Source: JABDKJ01 sp964609215 (GTDB lineage Bacteria; Bacteroidota; Bacteroidia; Flavobacteriales_D; JABDKJ01). Taken from it: DNA of 64,000 bases. Below are positions 25,365 to 34,398 of the stretch, one piece after another (within the stretch, counting starts at the first letter, position 1; each line of letters starts with the position of its first letter). The stretch spans positions 124,001 through 188,000 of the forward strand of contig CAZSQZ010000002.1 in NCBI GenBank assembly GCA_964609215.1, in the 5' to 3' direction. The position numbers were made by a program, and so were the translations under genes. Under the pieces are notes generated by a model. It saw nothing but the letters and a program-made list of their open reading frames with translations. It had not been told where the DNA came from and ran no database searches.

Positions 25365-25693
25365 TTTATTCAAAATTATGGGTATTGGAATTCTTGAAAT
25401 CTTTAACTTTTAATCAAGAAATCGACCAAAAGTTATGACTTCTAGATATGTTTCCTAAACATAATCTTTTCTGAACAAAATACTATGCTTTAGTTGTATC
25501 CAAATAGCATGAATCCTTTATTTGACAAGATTGTCTATTCCCACTACTTCACATTCTTGAAGTGCTAAAATCCCCCGACACAGATAGTTTACTGAATCTT
25601 GATAATCTCGTTACAAGTCTGTGATAATTGTCCAATACTTTCACCTTCTATTAATTATACAAATCAAATTATTAAACAAAAAGTTTTTAGAGA
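25365..25693. other. Intergenic region, 329 bp
   Basis: No open frame or RNA gene stands out. The right part holds the second copy of the 27-bp motif. A loose inverted repeat (TTCTTGA and TCAAGAA, near 25393-25421) lacks a T run and is not called as a terminator. Confidence 0.45.
25616..25642 (+). promoter_or_regulatory. Shared upstream motif, copy 2 (possible promoter)
   Basis: AGTCTGTGATA, 8 different bases, then ATACTTTC, 51 bases before the 794-aa gene. It matches the copy at 19288 in both blocks and in spacing, while surrounding bases differ. Conservation of only these blocks suggests function rather than simple residual duplication. Confidence 0.5.
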
Positions 25694-28078
25694 ATGGAAA
25701 AATTGACCAATCATTACTTAAATGAACGAAAAAAACTGTGGGGATTTATCCTTCTAGTTTTATTTTCAACCCTACCCTCTTTGATTATCGGCCAAGATAT
25801 TCAAATCTCAGAGGTTCTTTACAATCCTAACTCATCACAAAGCAGAAGTTATACACTTTATAACTCATCTACTTCAAACGTAGATATATCTGGTTGGTGG
25901 GTATGTAATAGACCGGCTTATTCTTCAATTGCAAGTGCTACCATCTTAAGTGGTAATGCTGATTTAGATTTAGAAGCTGGTGAAAGCATTACTCTTTCAG
26001 CTAGTTCATCAATACTGCCGAATACAACTGCGGAATTAGCTATTTACTCTTCAAGCTCATTTGGAAGTGCGGCTGCATTGATTGACTTTATTGCCTACGG
26101 TTCTGGTAGTTTAGGCTCTACAAGAGCAAATTTAGCAGTAGCAAATGGTCTATGGGAGCAAACACAGGCCAGTCCAGCTTTATACGATTTTATTCCATTT
26201 GGAAATCAAGGTGAATCTATCATTTTTGATTGCGATAATGGTGGAGGTGGAAACCTTACTTTATCAAGTGATTTCTCTTATGGCGCTCCAGGATCCAATG
26301 CATGTGGTTCAGCTATATGTGATGTTGATGGTGGTGTACTAACAGGTGGACCTTTTACTTTCACGTCTGGTGACGGTGTTGCAGACAACATCCCTATGGG
26401 TGGAATTACTTTAACCAATAGTCAAGGTACCAACAGCCAATGGGTAGTGACCGATGCTTCTGGATATATTCTAGGACTTCCTCCTGTTCCTTCTGCGGTT
26501 AATTTTGATGGACCTGGTGCAGGTACATGTTTCGTTTATCACCTTTCTTATGAAGATGGTTTAGCAGGACTTGCGCCTGGTGAAAGCATCGACAACTTCG
26601 ATGGGTGTTACAGTATTTCTAATGGTGTGGAAGTGGCTAGAACAGTACCTGGTGACTGTCAAGCAAATGGAGGTATCCTTTTCGGTGGACCTTTTACTTT
26701 CACGGCTGGTGACGGTGTTGCAGACAACATCCCTATGGGTGGAATTACTTTAACCAATAGTCAAGGTACCAACAGCCAATGGGTAGTGACCGATGCTTCT
26801 GGATATATTCTAGGACTTCCTCCTGTTCCTTCTGCGGTTAATTTTGATGGACCTGGTGCAGGTACATGTTTCGTTTATCACCTTTCTTATGAAGATGGTT
26901 TAGCAGGACTTGCGCCTGGTGAAAGCATCGACAACTTCGATGGGTGTTACAGTATTTCTAATGGTGTGGAAGTGGCTAGAACAGTACCTGGTGATTGTCA
27001 AGCGAATGGTGGTATACTTTTCGGTGGACCTTTTACCTTCACAGTTAGTGATGGTACTCCAGATCTGATTGCTCCTGGTGAGATTACTTTAACGAACAGC
27101 CAAGGTGCAAATAGCCAATGGGTGGTTACTGATGATCAAGGATACATCCTTGGTTTGCCTCCAGTTCCTTATGTTGTAGATTTTGATGGGGCTGGCCCAG
27201 GAACGTGCTTTGTTTATCACCTATCTTATGAAAATGGACTAATGGGACTTGCTCCTGGAAATAATATAAACACTGATTTTTCTGGTTGTTATAATCTTTC
27301 TAATGGTGTTGAAGTAACCCGAATAGAAGTTGGAAATCCAACTTGTATACCTTCAAACTTTGAAGATGCTCCAACAGGATTGTTTGCTGATCAAACTACT
27401 GCAAACGGAACGAGAACCACGATTAGATGGAATCACTATTCAGATTATGCTGATGGATGTATTCTTCAGGGAGCAAAAAGTGACGGAGTTAACCAGACTG
27501 GCCCTTTAAAAAGTGTACTTATTCAAGGAGCTAATATCAATGGGCTTCCAAATGGATATGACTTTTCACAGAATTTGGCTCCAGATCAAACTTTTGAATT
27601 ATTTGATCCTAGTACATTCCCAAATGGACCAATAACAAGTCTTGATCCAGGTCAAACATATATGTATAGAGTAAGATGTGGATGTATTGTTGATAGCAAT
27701 CTTCCTCTTCCAGATAGATTAAGTACATCAAATACTATTCTATCTCCTTGGTCTGATTTTGAATTTTTTGTAAATCTTGAGTTACCTGCAAATCAGTTTG
27801 TAGCACAACAAGAATTTTACAAAAGTGTTGGCCAGGAGGGTAAATTAACTGTTTACCCAAATCCAAATGATGGGAACTTTAATTTGAATCTATCTGAAAT
27901 TGATGAGCAAATCCAGAACATTGAGATTTTAAATATCTCTGGTCAGGTAGTTCTTCAATTAGGAAATACTAGACTAAATACAGTTCAGGTAGATGCAAGT
28001 AATTTAGAATCAGGAATTTATTTCGTGAAAATAGAGACAATAACTCAGCAAATTGTTGAGAAGATTATAAAGCAATAG
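25694..28078 (+). CDS. T9SS-secreted protein with lamin-tail domain and three tandem repeats
   Basis: This 794-aa paralogue of the 1470-aa protein has a signal peptide (about residues 14-34, ending SLIIGQ). A lamin-tail-type domain follows at about 36-205 (IQISEVLYNPNSSQSRSYTLYN, WWVCNRP). Three tandem domains of 113 residues cover about 209-548, each with QWVVTD..GYILGLPPVP and TCFVYHLSYE. A fibronectin-like domain (about 551-700) and a type A sorting domain (LTVYPNPNDGNFNLNLS...GIYFVKIE) complete it. The last two domains and the signal peptide closely match those of the other protein. A surface or extracellular location is expected; the function is unknown. Confidence 0.85.
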   Translation: MEKLTNHYLNERKKLWGFILLVLFSTLPSLIIGQDIQISEVLYNPNSSQSRSYTLYNSSTSNVDISGWWVCNRPAYSSIASATILSGNADLDLEAGESITLSASSSILPNTTAELAIYSSSSFGSAAALIDFIAYGSGSLGSTRANLAVANGLWEQTQASPALYDFIPFGNQGESIIFDCDNGGGGNLTLSSDFSYGAPGSNACGSAICDVDGGVLTGGPFTFTSGDGVADNIPMGGITLTNSQGTNSQWVVTDASGYILGLPPVPSAVNFDGPGAGTCFVYHLSYEDGLAGLAPGESIDNFDGCYSISNGVEVARTVPGDCQANGGILFGGPFTFTAGDGVADNIPMGGITLTNSQGTNSQWVVTDASGYILGLPPVPSAVNFDGPGAGTCFVYHLSYEDGLAGLAPGESIDNFDGCYSISNGVEVARTVPGDCQANGGILFGGPFTFTVSDGTPDLIAPGEITLTNSQGANSQWVVTDDQGYILGLPPVPYVVDFDGAGPGTCFVYHLSYENGLMGLAPGNNINTDFSGCYNLSNGVEVTRIEVGNPTCIPSNFEDAPTGLFADQTTANGTRTTIRWNHYSDYADGCILQGAKSDGVNQTGPLKSVLIQGANINGLPNGYDFSQNLAPDQTFELFDPSTFPNGPITSLDPGQTYMYRVRCGCIVDSNLPLPDRLSTSNTILSPWSDFEFFVNLELPANQFVAQQEFYKSVGQEGKLTVYPNPNDGNFNLNLSEIDEQIQNIEILNISGQVVLQLGNTRLNTVQVDASNLESGIYFVKIETITQQIVEKIIKQ
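26345..27361 (+). repeat. Three tandem 339-bp repeats inside the 794-aa gene
   Basis: Copies begin at 26345, 26684 and 27023, an exact 339-bp (113-codon) period. Copies 1 and 2 are identical over about 310 bases except for one base (TCT against GCT at the start). Copy 3 is clearly diverged. One further homologous copy lies in the 1470-aa gene near 21433. The first pair is therefore a very recent duplication or conversion. Confidence 0.92.
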
Positions 28079-28102
28079 TTTTGTATGTTTTGTTTTAATG
28101 AT

Positions 28103-28134
28103 GAGGGTATATCTGAAAAGATATGCCCTCTTTT
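28103..28134 (+). terminator. Terminator after the 794-aa gene
   Basis: An 11-bp stem (GAGGGTATATC with GATATGCCCTC, one G-T pair, loop TGAAAA) is followed by a T run, 24 bases after the stop codon. Position and flanks correspond to the terminator of the paralogous gene at 23813. Confidence 0.85.
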
Positions 28135-28203
28135 CTTTTAATAATACAAGGGATTTCCATATCAACTTACGACATATTAACAAGCTGAAAAATAACGGCC
28201 AAA

Positions 28204-28217
28204 TTCATTATCTTCGC
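28204..28217 (+). promoter_or_regulatory. Possible -7 element before carA
   Basis: TTATCTTCGCATCC lies about 40 bases before the carA ATG. TATCTTCG fits the Bacteroidota -7 element TAnnTTTG with one change, followed by the frequently seen GCnnCC. No clear TTTG is found 19 bases upstream, so the call is weak. Confidence 0.35.
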
Positions 28218-28253
28218 ATCCCGATAAACAAGCATATTTTATAAAGAAGATTT

Positions 28254-29390
28254 ATGGAAGAAACTGGAACCAATGCGGTACTTATTTTAGAAGACGGAAC
28301 AACTTTTCACGGTAAGGCTGCTGGTGCTATCGGAACAACTGTTGGGGAGATTGCATTCAATACGGGAATGACTGGTTATCAAGAAATTTTCACTGACCCC
28401 TCTTACTTTGGTCAAATTTTGGTAATGAATACATCTCATATAGGAAATTATGGTGTTCATAATATGGAAATTGAATCGGAAACCATAAAAATAGCTGGAT
28501 TGGTTTGTAAGAAATTTTCAGAAAATTTCTCAAGAGCTGGAGCTGAAGGTTCTCTTCAAAATTATTTTGAGAGAGACGGACTTGTTGGTATTTCAGATAT
28601 AGACACAAGAGCTTTGGTAAGGCACATTAGAGATAAGGGTGCAATGAACGCCATAATATCTTCTGACAATGCAAATATTGAGGACTTGAAGAAGCAACTG
28701 GCATTGGTTCCTTCAATGGAAGGTCTGGAACTTTCCTCAAAGGTAAGTTGTAAAGAACCCTATTTCATTGGCGATGAAAATGCCAATATTAAAATTGCCG
28801 TTCTGGATTTAGGAACTAAGAAAAATATTTTAAGGAGCTTAGCTAGTAGAGGAGCATATTTAAAGGTTTTTCCAATGACTTCTTCTAAAGAAGAAATGCT
28901 GGCTTTTGAACCAGATGCTTTCATGTTTTCAAACGGTCCTGGCGATCCTGCAGCAATGACAGAACAAATAAAATTAGTTGCGGACTGTATTGATACAGAA
29001 TTGCCATGTTTTGGAATCTGCTTAGGACATCAGGTGATCGCTCTAAGCCAAGGTCTTTCTACTCGTAAAATGCACCAAGGCCATAGAGGCATTAATCATC
29101 CAGTTAAAAATTTAAAAACTGGAAAAGCTGAAGTAACCAGTCAAAATCATGGATTTGTTGTTGATGAGAAAGAAGTTGAAAACAATACCAATATTGAAAT
29201 AACTCACAGACATCTCAATGATAATACCATTGCTGGAATAAGGCTTATAGACAAACCTGTATTCTCTGTTCAATATCATCCAGAAGCTTGTCCCGGTCCA
29301 CATGACTCGAGATATCTATTTGATCAATTCATAACAACTATTGTCTCTCTCAAGGAATTAAAAAAAAAGAGAGAACTAAGTTATAACTAA
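28254..29390 (+). CDS. carA: Carbamoyl-phosphate synthase small subunit
   Basis: CarA hydrolyses glutamine and passes ammonia to CarB for carbamoyl phosphate, the precursor of pyrimidines and arginine. The 378-aa product has the N-terminal CarA domain (LEDGTTFHGKAAGA, GEIAFNTGMTGYQEIFTDPSY). The class I glutamine amidotransferase domain follows, with the catalytic cysteine in CFGICLGHQ and the histidine-glutamate pair in QYHPEACPGPHDS. The carB gene is not in the window. It is followed by eno after 5 bases. In flavobacteria carA normally follows rplQ, so the 11.8 kb upstream is an insertion relative to that order. Confidence 0.96.
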   Translation: MEETGTNAVLILEDGTTFHGKAAGAIGTTVGEIAFNTGMTGYQEIFTDPSYFGQILVMNTSHIGNYGVHNMEIESETIKIAGLVCKKFSENFSRAGAEGSLQNYFERDGLVGISDIDTRALVRHIRDKGAMNAIISSDNANIEDLKKQLALVPSMEGLELSSKVSCKEPYFIGDENANIKIAVLDLGTKKNILRSLASRGAYLKVFPMTSSKEEMLAFEPDAFMFSNGPGDPAAMTEQIKLVADCIDTELPCFGICLGHQVIALSQGLSTRKMHQGHRGINHPVKNLKTGKAEVTSQNHGFVVDEKEVENNTNIEITHRHLNDNTIAGIRLIDKPVFSVQYHPEACPGPHDSRYLFDQFITTIVSLKELKKKRELSYN

Positions 29391-29395
29391 ACAAT

Positions 29396-30682
29396 ATGTC
29401 ATTAATCGCACAAATAAATGCCCGCCAGATATTAGATTCTCGCGGTAACCCTACTGTTGAAGTAGATTTATATACTCAAAATGGCATTATGGCCAGAGCT
29501 GCAGTTCCTTCAGGAGCTTCAACTGGAATGCATGAAGCCGTTGAGTTAAGGGACGGAGACAATAAAATCTACATGGGAAAAGGTGTGATGAAAGCAGTCC
29601 AAAATGTAAACAGCACATTAAATCAAGAATTAAACGGAGCCTCGGTTTTTGAACAAAACTTGATTGATAGAGCAATGATCGGCTTAGACGGAACGGAAAA
29701 CAAGGCCGTTTTTGGAGCTAACGCCATCCTAGGCGTTTCAATGGCCGTTGCAAAAGCAGCTGCTATGGAATCTGGTATGCCTCTATACAGATATATTGGA
29801 GGAGTAAATGCGAACACCCTACCTATTCCAATGATGAACATCATTAATGGTGGTTCACACGCTGATAACTCTGTAGATATTCAGGAATTTATGATTATGC
29901 CTGTCGGAGCAGAAACTTTTTCTGAGGCCTTGAGAATGGGAACGGAGGTTTTTCACAATCTTAAAAAAGTATTGCAGTCCAAAGGTCTTTCAACAAATGT
30001 TGGTGATGAGGGCGGTTTTGCCCCTGAATTAAAAAGCAATGAAGAGGCTATCAAAGTCATTCTTGAAGCAATTGATAAAGCAGGTTACAAAGCGGGAGAG
30101 GAGGTTTATTTGGCTTTGGATGCTGCATCTTCTGAGTTCTATGACAAGGACAAAGAAAAATATGTTTTAAGTTCTACTGGAGATGAATTAAACTCTTCAG
30201 AAATGGTTGACTTTTGGGCAGACTGGCAGCAAAAGTATCCTATCATTTCAATTGAAGATGGTCTTGATGAAAACGATTGGGACGGCTGGAAATTAATGAC
30301 GGATAAGCTAGGAAGCAAGCTTCAAGTTGTTGGTGATGATCTATTCGTTACAAATAGCAATCGTTTGGTTCAGGGAATTAATAATGGTATTGCGAATTCA
30401 ATACTTATCAAGCTAAATCAGATAGGAACAGTTACCGAAACTATCGATGCTGTTGATCTTGCTAAAGAAAATTCATATACTTCAGTAATGTCTCACAGGT
30501 CTGGTGAAACGGAAGATACAACCATTGCAGACATGGCTGTTGCATTAAATACAGGACAGATCAAAACTGGATCTGCATCACGTTCCGATCGTATTGCAAA
30601 GTACAATCAACTTTTGAGAATTGAAGAACAATTGGGGAAAATGGCTTTCTATCTTGGTAATAAATTCAAGTACGCTCAATAA
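29396..30682 (+). CDS. eno: Enolase
   Basis: Enolase converts 2-phosphoglycerate to phosphoenolpyruvate in glycolysis and is also used in gluconeogenesis. The 428-aa product has the N-terminal signature ARQILDSRGNPTVEVDL and the catalytic loop SGASTGMHEAVELRDGD. Metal-binding and catalytic segments are ALDAASSEFYD, ISIEDGLDENDWDGW, VGDDLFVTN and SHRSGETEDTTIADMAV. The length is normal. It is 5 bases after carA and surely co-transcribed with it. Confidence 0.98.
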   Translation: MSLIAQINARQILDSRGNPTVEVDLYTQNGIMARAAVPSGASTGMHEAVELRDGDNKIYMGKGVMKAVQNVNSTLNQELNGASVFEQNLIDRAMIGLDGTENKAVFGANAILGVSMAVAKAAAMESGMPLYRYIGGVNANTLPIPMMNIINGGSHADNSVDIQEFMIMPVGAETFSEALRMGTEVFHNLKKVLQSKGLSTNVGDEGGFAPELKSNEEAIKVILEAIDKAGYKAGEEVYLALDAASSEFYDKDKEKYVLSSTGDELNSSEMVDFWADWQQKYPIISIEDGLDENDWDGWKLMTDKLGSKLQVVGDDLFVTNSNRLVQGINNGIANSILIKLNQIGTVTETIDAVDLAKENSYTSVMSHRSGETEDTTIADMAVALNTGQIKTGSASRSDRIAKYNQLLRIEEQLGKMAFYLGNKFKYAQ

Positions 30683-30700
30683 TTCCTAAGCAAGATTAAT

Positions 30701-30717
30701 TTTCGATTAAATCGAAA
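30701..30717 (+). terminator. Weak hairpin after eno
   Basis: TTTCGA, a 5-base loop and TCGAAA form a short stem 18 bases after the eno stop codon. There is no T run directly after it, so it could be a weak or factor-assisted terminator, or chance. Confidence 0.3.
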
Positions 30718-30914
30718 CATTCTTCTATTACTATTCGCCTTTTTAGTGGGGTTGAATTTCTTTTTAAATTCTATATTATTCTAAAGCTAAAGCATAATTC
30801 ACTTTTCCTAACTAACTATATATGAGAATTTTACATGTTTTTCTTAGCATCATATAAACACTTTTAAATAATTTTTCTCCAATTTTCTTCTAATACAGGT
30901 AGGGCTAGCATTTA

Positions 30915-30922
30915 TATATTTG
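30915..30922 (+). promoter_or_regulatory. Possible -7 element before the 508-aa gene
   Basis: TATATTTG exactly matches the Bacteroidota -7 element TAnnTTTG and lies 31 bases before the start codon at 30954. A TTTG at the expected upstream distance is not present. Confidence 0.4.
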
Positions 30923-30953
30923 TAATATATGTGCGAACAATAATTGTATTCCT

Positions 30954-32480
30954 ATGAAGCCTTCAAAAGAACTTTTTCAATTAGTAAAGTCCTTGTCGAA
31001 ATCTGAAAAGAGATTTTTTAAATTAACATCTTCTCTTCAGTCTGGAGACAAAAATTATTTGAAAATATTTGATGTCATAGACAAGCAAGAAGATTATGAT
31101 GAAGAAGCGATAAAGAAGATGTTCAAGGGAGAAGTTTTTATCAAACATTTTCCTTCCGAGAAAAATCACTTATACAAGCTTATTCTTAAAAGTTTGCGCT
31201 CCTATCATTCGGATAATTCCATAAGTTCTATTCTAAAACAGGAGATTAAGAACATTGAGATTCTATACAAAAAAGCCCTCTATAAGGAATGTAATAAGTT
31301 TCTAGCTCGTGCAAAAAAATTAGCTATTGAACATGAGAAATTCTATTATTTATTTGAGCTTTTAAACTGGGAAAAAATACTCTTGGAGGAAGCGTATGAG
31401 GAAGGTGAGTTTACAAAAGATTTAGATGTTTTAATTAAAGAAGAGAAAGAAGTAATAGAGCGTTTAAGAAACCTAGCCGCTTACCATATCTTGTATTCCA
31501 AAATCAATTATGTCTTTAGAAGTGGTGGTTATGTCAGAAACGAACAAGGGCTACAAGTGGTTGAAGAAATCTCTAACCATCCGCTTATTCAAGGAAGAAA
31601 TACAGCTCTTTCTAAACGAGCAGCTACTATCTGCTACTATATACAAGGCTTCTGCGCTTTGGCCAAATTAGATCGAAGAAATTGTATTGCGAAATTCACT
31701 AAAGTGAAGGACACATTTGATGAGAATCCTAAAATTCGAAAAGATCTTCCAAAAAGATATGTAAGAACCCTAAGTAATCTGGTTTTATGTTTCATTGATA
31801 TGAAAAAGTATGATGAAGCAAAACGTCTTTTGGATGAAATGAAAGTAATTATTGAGACAAAAGGATTCCAAAGTACAGATATCAAACTAATGGCATTTAA
31901 ATCGACTAGTCTGGCTGAAATGAAAATGTATAGTCGATTAGGTGAATTTGATAAAGCGATTGAACAGATTCAACCTATAATTTCTGAGTTGGACAGCTAT
32001 AGCGAAAAAATTAATAAGGAACAGGAAATCTTATTTTACTATAATATTGCTTACATATTCTTTGGTTCTGGAGAATACAACAAAGCTCTGTTCTGGATTA
32101 ATAAAGTACTGAACGATAATGAATCTAGTCTTAGACAGGATATTTACAGCTACGCAAGATTATTCAACCTCATTATTCATTATGAATTAGGCAATTTTGA
32201 TCTTTTGGAATACATCATAAAATCTACATCTAGATACTTAAACAAGCGAAATAGAGCATATGATGTAGAAAACCTTATCATGAATGGAGTAAAGAAATTA
32301 TCCAAAGCATATGATGATGAGCAACGCCAAAAGTATTATGTGCAAATGAAGAAAGACTTAAAAGCTGTTCTCAAAGGTGACCAACAAAAAATTGTTCTGG
32401 AATACTTTGATTTCAATTCATGGTTAGATGCACATATTAATCAAGCAACCTTATCTGAAGAATTAAAAAAGGCGAGTTAG
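30954..32480 (+). CDS. Helical-repeat (TPR-like) protein of unknown function
   Basis: This 508-aa protein has no signal peptide or membrane segment, so it is likely cytoplasmic. It starts MKPSKELFQLVKSLSKSEKRFFKL, a beginning I associate with a family found mainly in Bacteroidota. The rest is almost all alpha-helical with paired amphipathic helices. Several resemble tetratricopeptide units, for example ALYKECNKFLARAKKLAIEHEK near residue 115 and EYNKALFWINKVLNDNES near residue 375. No catalytic motif was found. Its stop codon overlaps that of the convergent PorE-like gene by 4 bases. The function is unknown; a scaffold role is possible. Confidence 0.7.
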   Translation: MKPSKELFQLVKSLSKSEKRFFKLTSSLQSGDKNYLKIFDVIDKQEDYDEEAIKKMFKGEVFIKHFPSEKNHLYKLILKSLRSYHSDNSISSILKQEIKNIEILYKKALYKECNKFLARAKKLAIEHEKFYYLFELLNWEKILLEEAYEEGEFTKDLDVLIKEEKEVIERLRNLAAYHILYSKINYVFRSGGYVRNEQGLQVVEEISNHPLIQGRNTALSKRAATICYYIQGFCALAKLDRRNCIAKFTKVKDTFDENPKIRKDLPKRYVRTLSNLVLCFIDMKKYDEAKRLLDEMKVIIETKGFQSTDIKLMAFKSTSLAEMKMYSRLGEFDKAIEQIQPIISELDSYSEKINKEQEILFYYNIAYIFFGSGEYNKALFWINKVLNDNESSLRQDIYSYARLFNLIIHYELGNFDLLEYIIKSTSRYLNKRNRAYDVENLIMNGVKKLSKAYDDEQRQKYYVQMKKDLKAVLKGDQQKIVLEYFDFNSWLDAHINQATLSEELKKAS

Positions 32481-34387
32481 TATTTGGTAATAACGAACTC
32501 TGTTCTTCTATTCTCTTCGTGCTTCTCATCGCTGCATTCAACTCCGTTGACACAATCGTTAATGAGTTGTGTTTCCCCTTTTCCTTCAAATTCTAATCTG
32601 AATCTATCTATTCCATTGTCTACTAAATAGTCTACAACTGAATTTGCTCTTCTTTGAGAAAGATTCAAATTGTAGTCATCCTGTCCACGTGAATCGGTAT
32701 GGGATAAAATCTTTATATGTAAAGAAGGGTTCTCCTTCAAAATTCTATTCAGTTTATCTAACTCTAAAGCTGCATCTGGTCTGATGCGATGGTCGTTCAA
32801 ATCATAATAGATTTTATTCAGAGAATATCTTTTCAATGGGTCATCGCTAACTGTTACAATTTCGGCCATCGAGAACAGAAGCTCCACTTCTTCATCAAAA
32901 TACTGATTGATAGTCGAGCGCTCATAGGTTTCTTTAAAAAATCCTTCTTTCTTCCCATCAATCTTATAAATTCTCTCTGGCAATAAAACAAACTCAAATT
33001 TACCGTCTTTGTCTGTTACCACCTCTCTAATTACTTCCCCACTAGCTGAATTTTTCAAAATAACTTTGACATTACTCAATGCCTCACCTGTTTCCTCTTC
33101 TCTAGCTGTTCCGTCAATATATACTCGACCTGAGGGTTTCTTTACGAACTCATATATTCTGTCAACACCTTCCCTATTAGAAGAAAAATAACCGGTTGTA
33201 TCTCCCTTTTCGAGAATCATAGAAAAATCATCTCCAGTAGAGTTTATAGGATAGTTCAAGTTCTTAGGTTTATTCCAGGCGTCATCTTCAAAGTTACTTT
33301 TGAAAATATCTAAACCACCAATAGACGGATGACCACTAGATGCAAAAAACAATTCTCCAGCTCTAAACACGGGAAAAACCTCATCTTCTAAAGTATTTAT
33401 AGACTCTCCTAAATTAACTGGATTTGTCCATTGTGTTCCATTATGAGTAGAAATGTACACATCATACTTTCCCATCCCTCCTGGCATATCAGAAGCAAAG
33501 AATAACATCTTTCCATCTGGACTCAAGCTAGGGTGCATACAGGAATAAGATTCATTATTAAATGGCAATGGTTCTATATTGGTCCATTCACCATCTACTA
33601 AGGCCATTTCATATAGGAATAAGTTGTTGAAGTCATCTTCATCCTTAGCCATTTTCTGATTCTCATTCAAATTATTACTTCTGGTAAAAATGGCTTTGTT
33701 ACCCTCCTCATTGAAGCTAATAGGTCCTTCATGAAAACGACCATTTACTTTATTGTCAAAAGGCACTTGAGTTCCCCACTTACCATCCTTCTTGGTAGTA
33801 TAGTATATATCATAGAATGAATTATTGGTCCAGGGATTTGTTGCCGCTCCTTCGGAAACACGCTCAGCAGTAAATGCCAATCCGTCTTTATAAGGTGTAG
33901 GACTGAACATGGACACATTTGTGAAAATGGGCAGTTTCTGAATTTTATAAAGTGCAGTATCGTCTTTAAAGAACTCTATAAATTGACAAGCTTCTAAAAG
34001 AGATTGAGCTACTTTATCTGAAGTATTTGTTTGAAGATATTCTCTTAATTGCAATTCTGCCTTTGCATGGTCATTATTGGCCATCAACATTTTTGCATAA
34101 TTAAATTTATCCTCCGGAGCAGCGTTACCAGTTCCAACAAACATTTCATAATATTTTAATGACTGCTTGTAATTGTGAATCAACTGATAGGACTTTGCTA
34201 ATTTCTGCATAGCATCAGCATTAGACTCTTCTTTATTCAAAGCTTCTTGATAATTAATAATCGCATCTGCATATCTTAGATTATCAAAATTATTGTCACC
34301 ACTTTTCAAATGATATCCCGTTCCACAAGATGTGAAAAGCGCAACTAGCGAAACGAACAGGATTGAATGTATATAGTATTTTCTCAT
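32477..34387 (-). CDS. PorE-like OmpA-family lipoprotein with TPR and propeller
   Basis: This 636-aa protein is a predicted lipoprotein (lipobox LFTSC, Cys21). It has TPR-like helices (residues 30-150), a PD40/WD40-like beta-propeller (about 160-410; SPTPYKDGLAFTA, HPSLSPDGKMLFFASDMPGG, VFRAGELFFASSGH) and a carboxypeptidase-regulatory-like domain (about 420-490; ALSNVKVILKN). A C-terminal OmpA peptidoglycan-binding domain follows (ILSHTDSRGQDDYNLNLSQRRANSVVDYL). This order matches PorE of the T9SS in Porphyromonas gingivalis and related gliding-operon proteins. It is the last gene of the adhesin-PorP-OmpA operon and probably anchors the complex to peptidoglycan. It may be a paralogue dedicated to this adhesin. 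Confidence 0.88.
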   Translation of the reverse strand: MRKYYIHSILFVSLVALFTSCGTGYHLKSGDNNFDNLRYADAIINYQEALNKEESNADAMQKLAKSYQLIHNYKQSLKYYEMFVGTGNAAPEDKFNYAKMLMANNDHAKAELQLREYLQTNTSDKVAQSLLEACQFIEFFKDDTALYKIQKLPIFTNVSMFSPTPYKDGLAFTAERVSEGAATNPWTNNSFYDIYYTTKKDGKWGTQVPFDNKVNGRFHEGPISFNEEGNKAIFTRSNNLNENQKMAKDEDDFNNLFLYEMALVDGEWTNIEPLPFNNESYSCMHPSLSPDGKMLFFASDMPGGMGKYDVYISTHNGTQWTNPVNLGESINTLEDEVFPVFRAGELFFASSGHPSIGGLDIFKSNFEDDAWNKPKNLNYPINSTGDDFSMILEKGDTTGYFSSNREGVDRIYEFVKKPSGRVYIDGTAREEETGEALSNVKVILKNSASGEVIREVVTDKDGKFEFVLLPERIYKIDGKKEGFFKETYERSTINQYFDEEVELLFSMAEIVTVSDDPLKRYSLNKIYYDLNDHRIRPDAALELDKLNRILKENPSLHIKILSHTDSRGQDDYNLNLSQRRANSVVDYLVDNGIDRFRLEFEGKGETQLINDCVNGVECSDEKHEENRRTEFVITKY

Positions 34388-34398
34388 GTCTGTGTCAA

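Noticed and set aside
25393..25421. Inverted repeat TTCTTGA/TCAAGAA after the acetyltransferase gene
   Set aside because: The stem is short, the loop long, and there is no T run.
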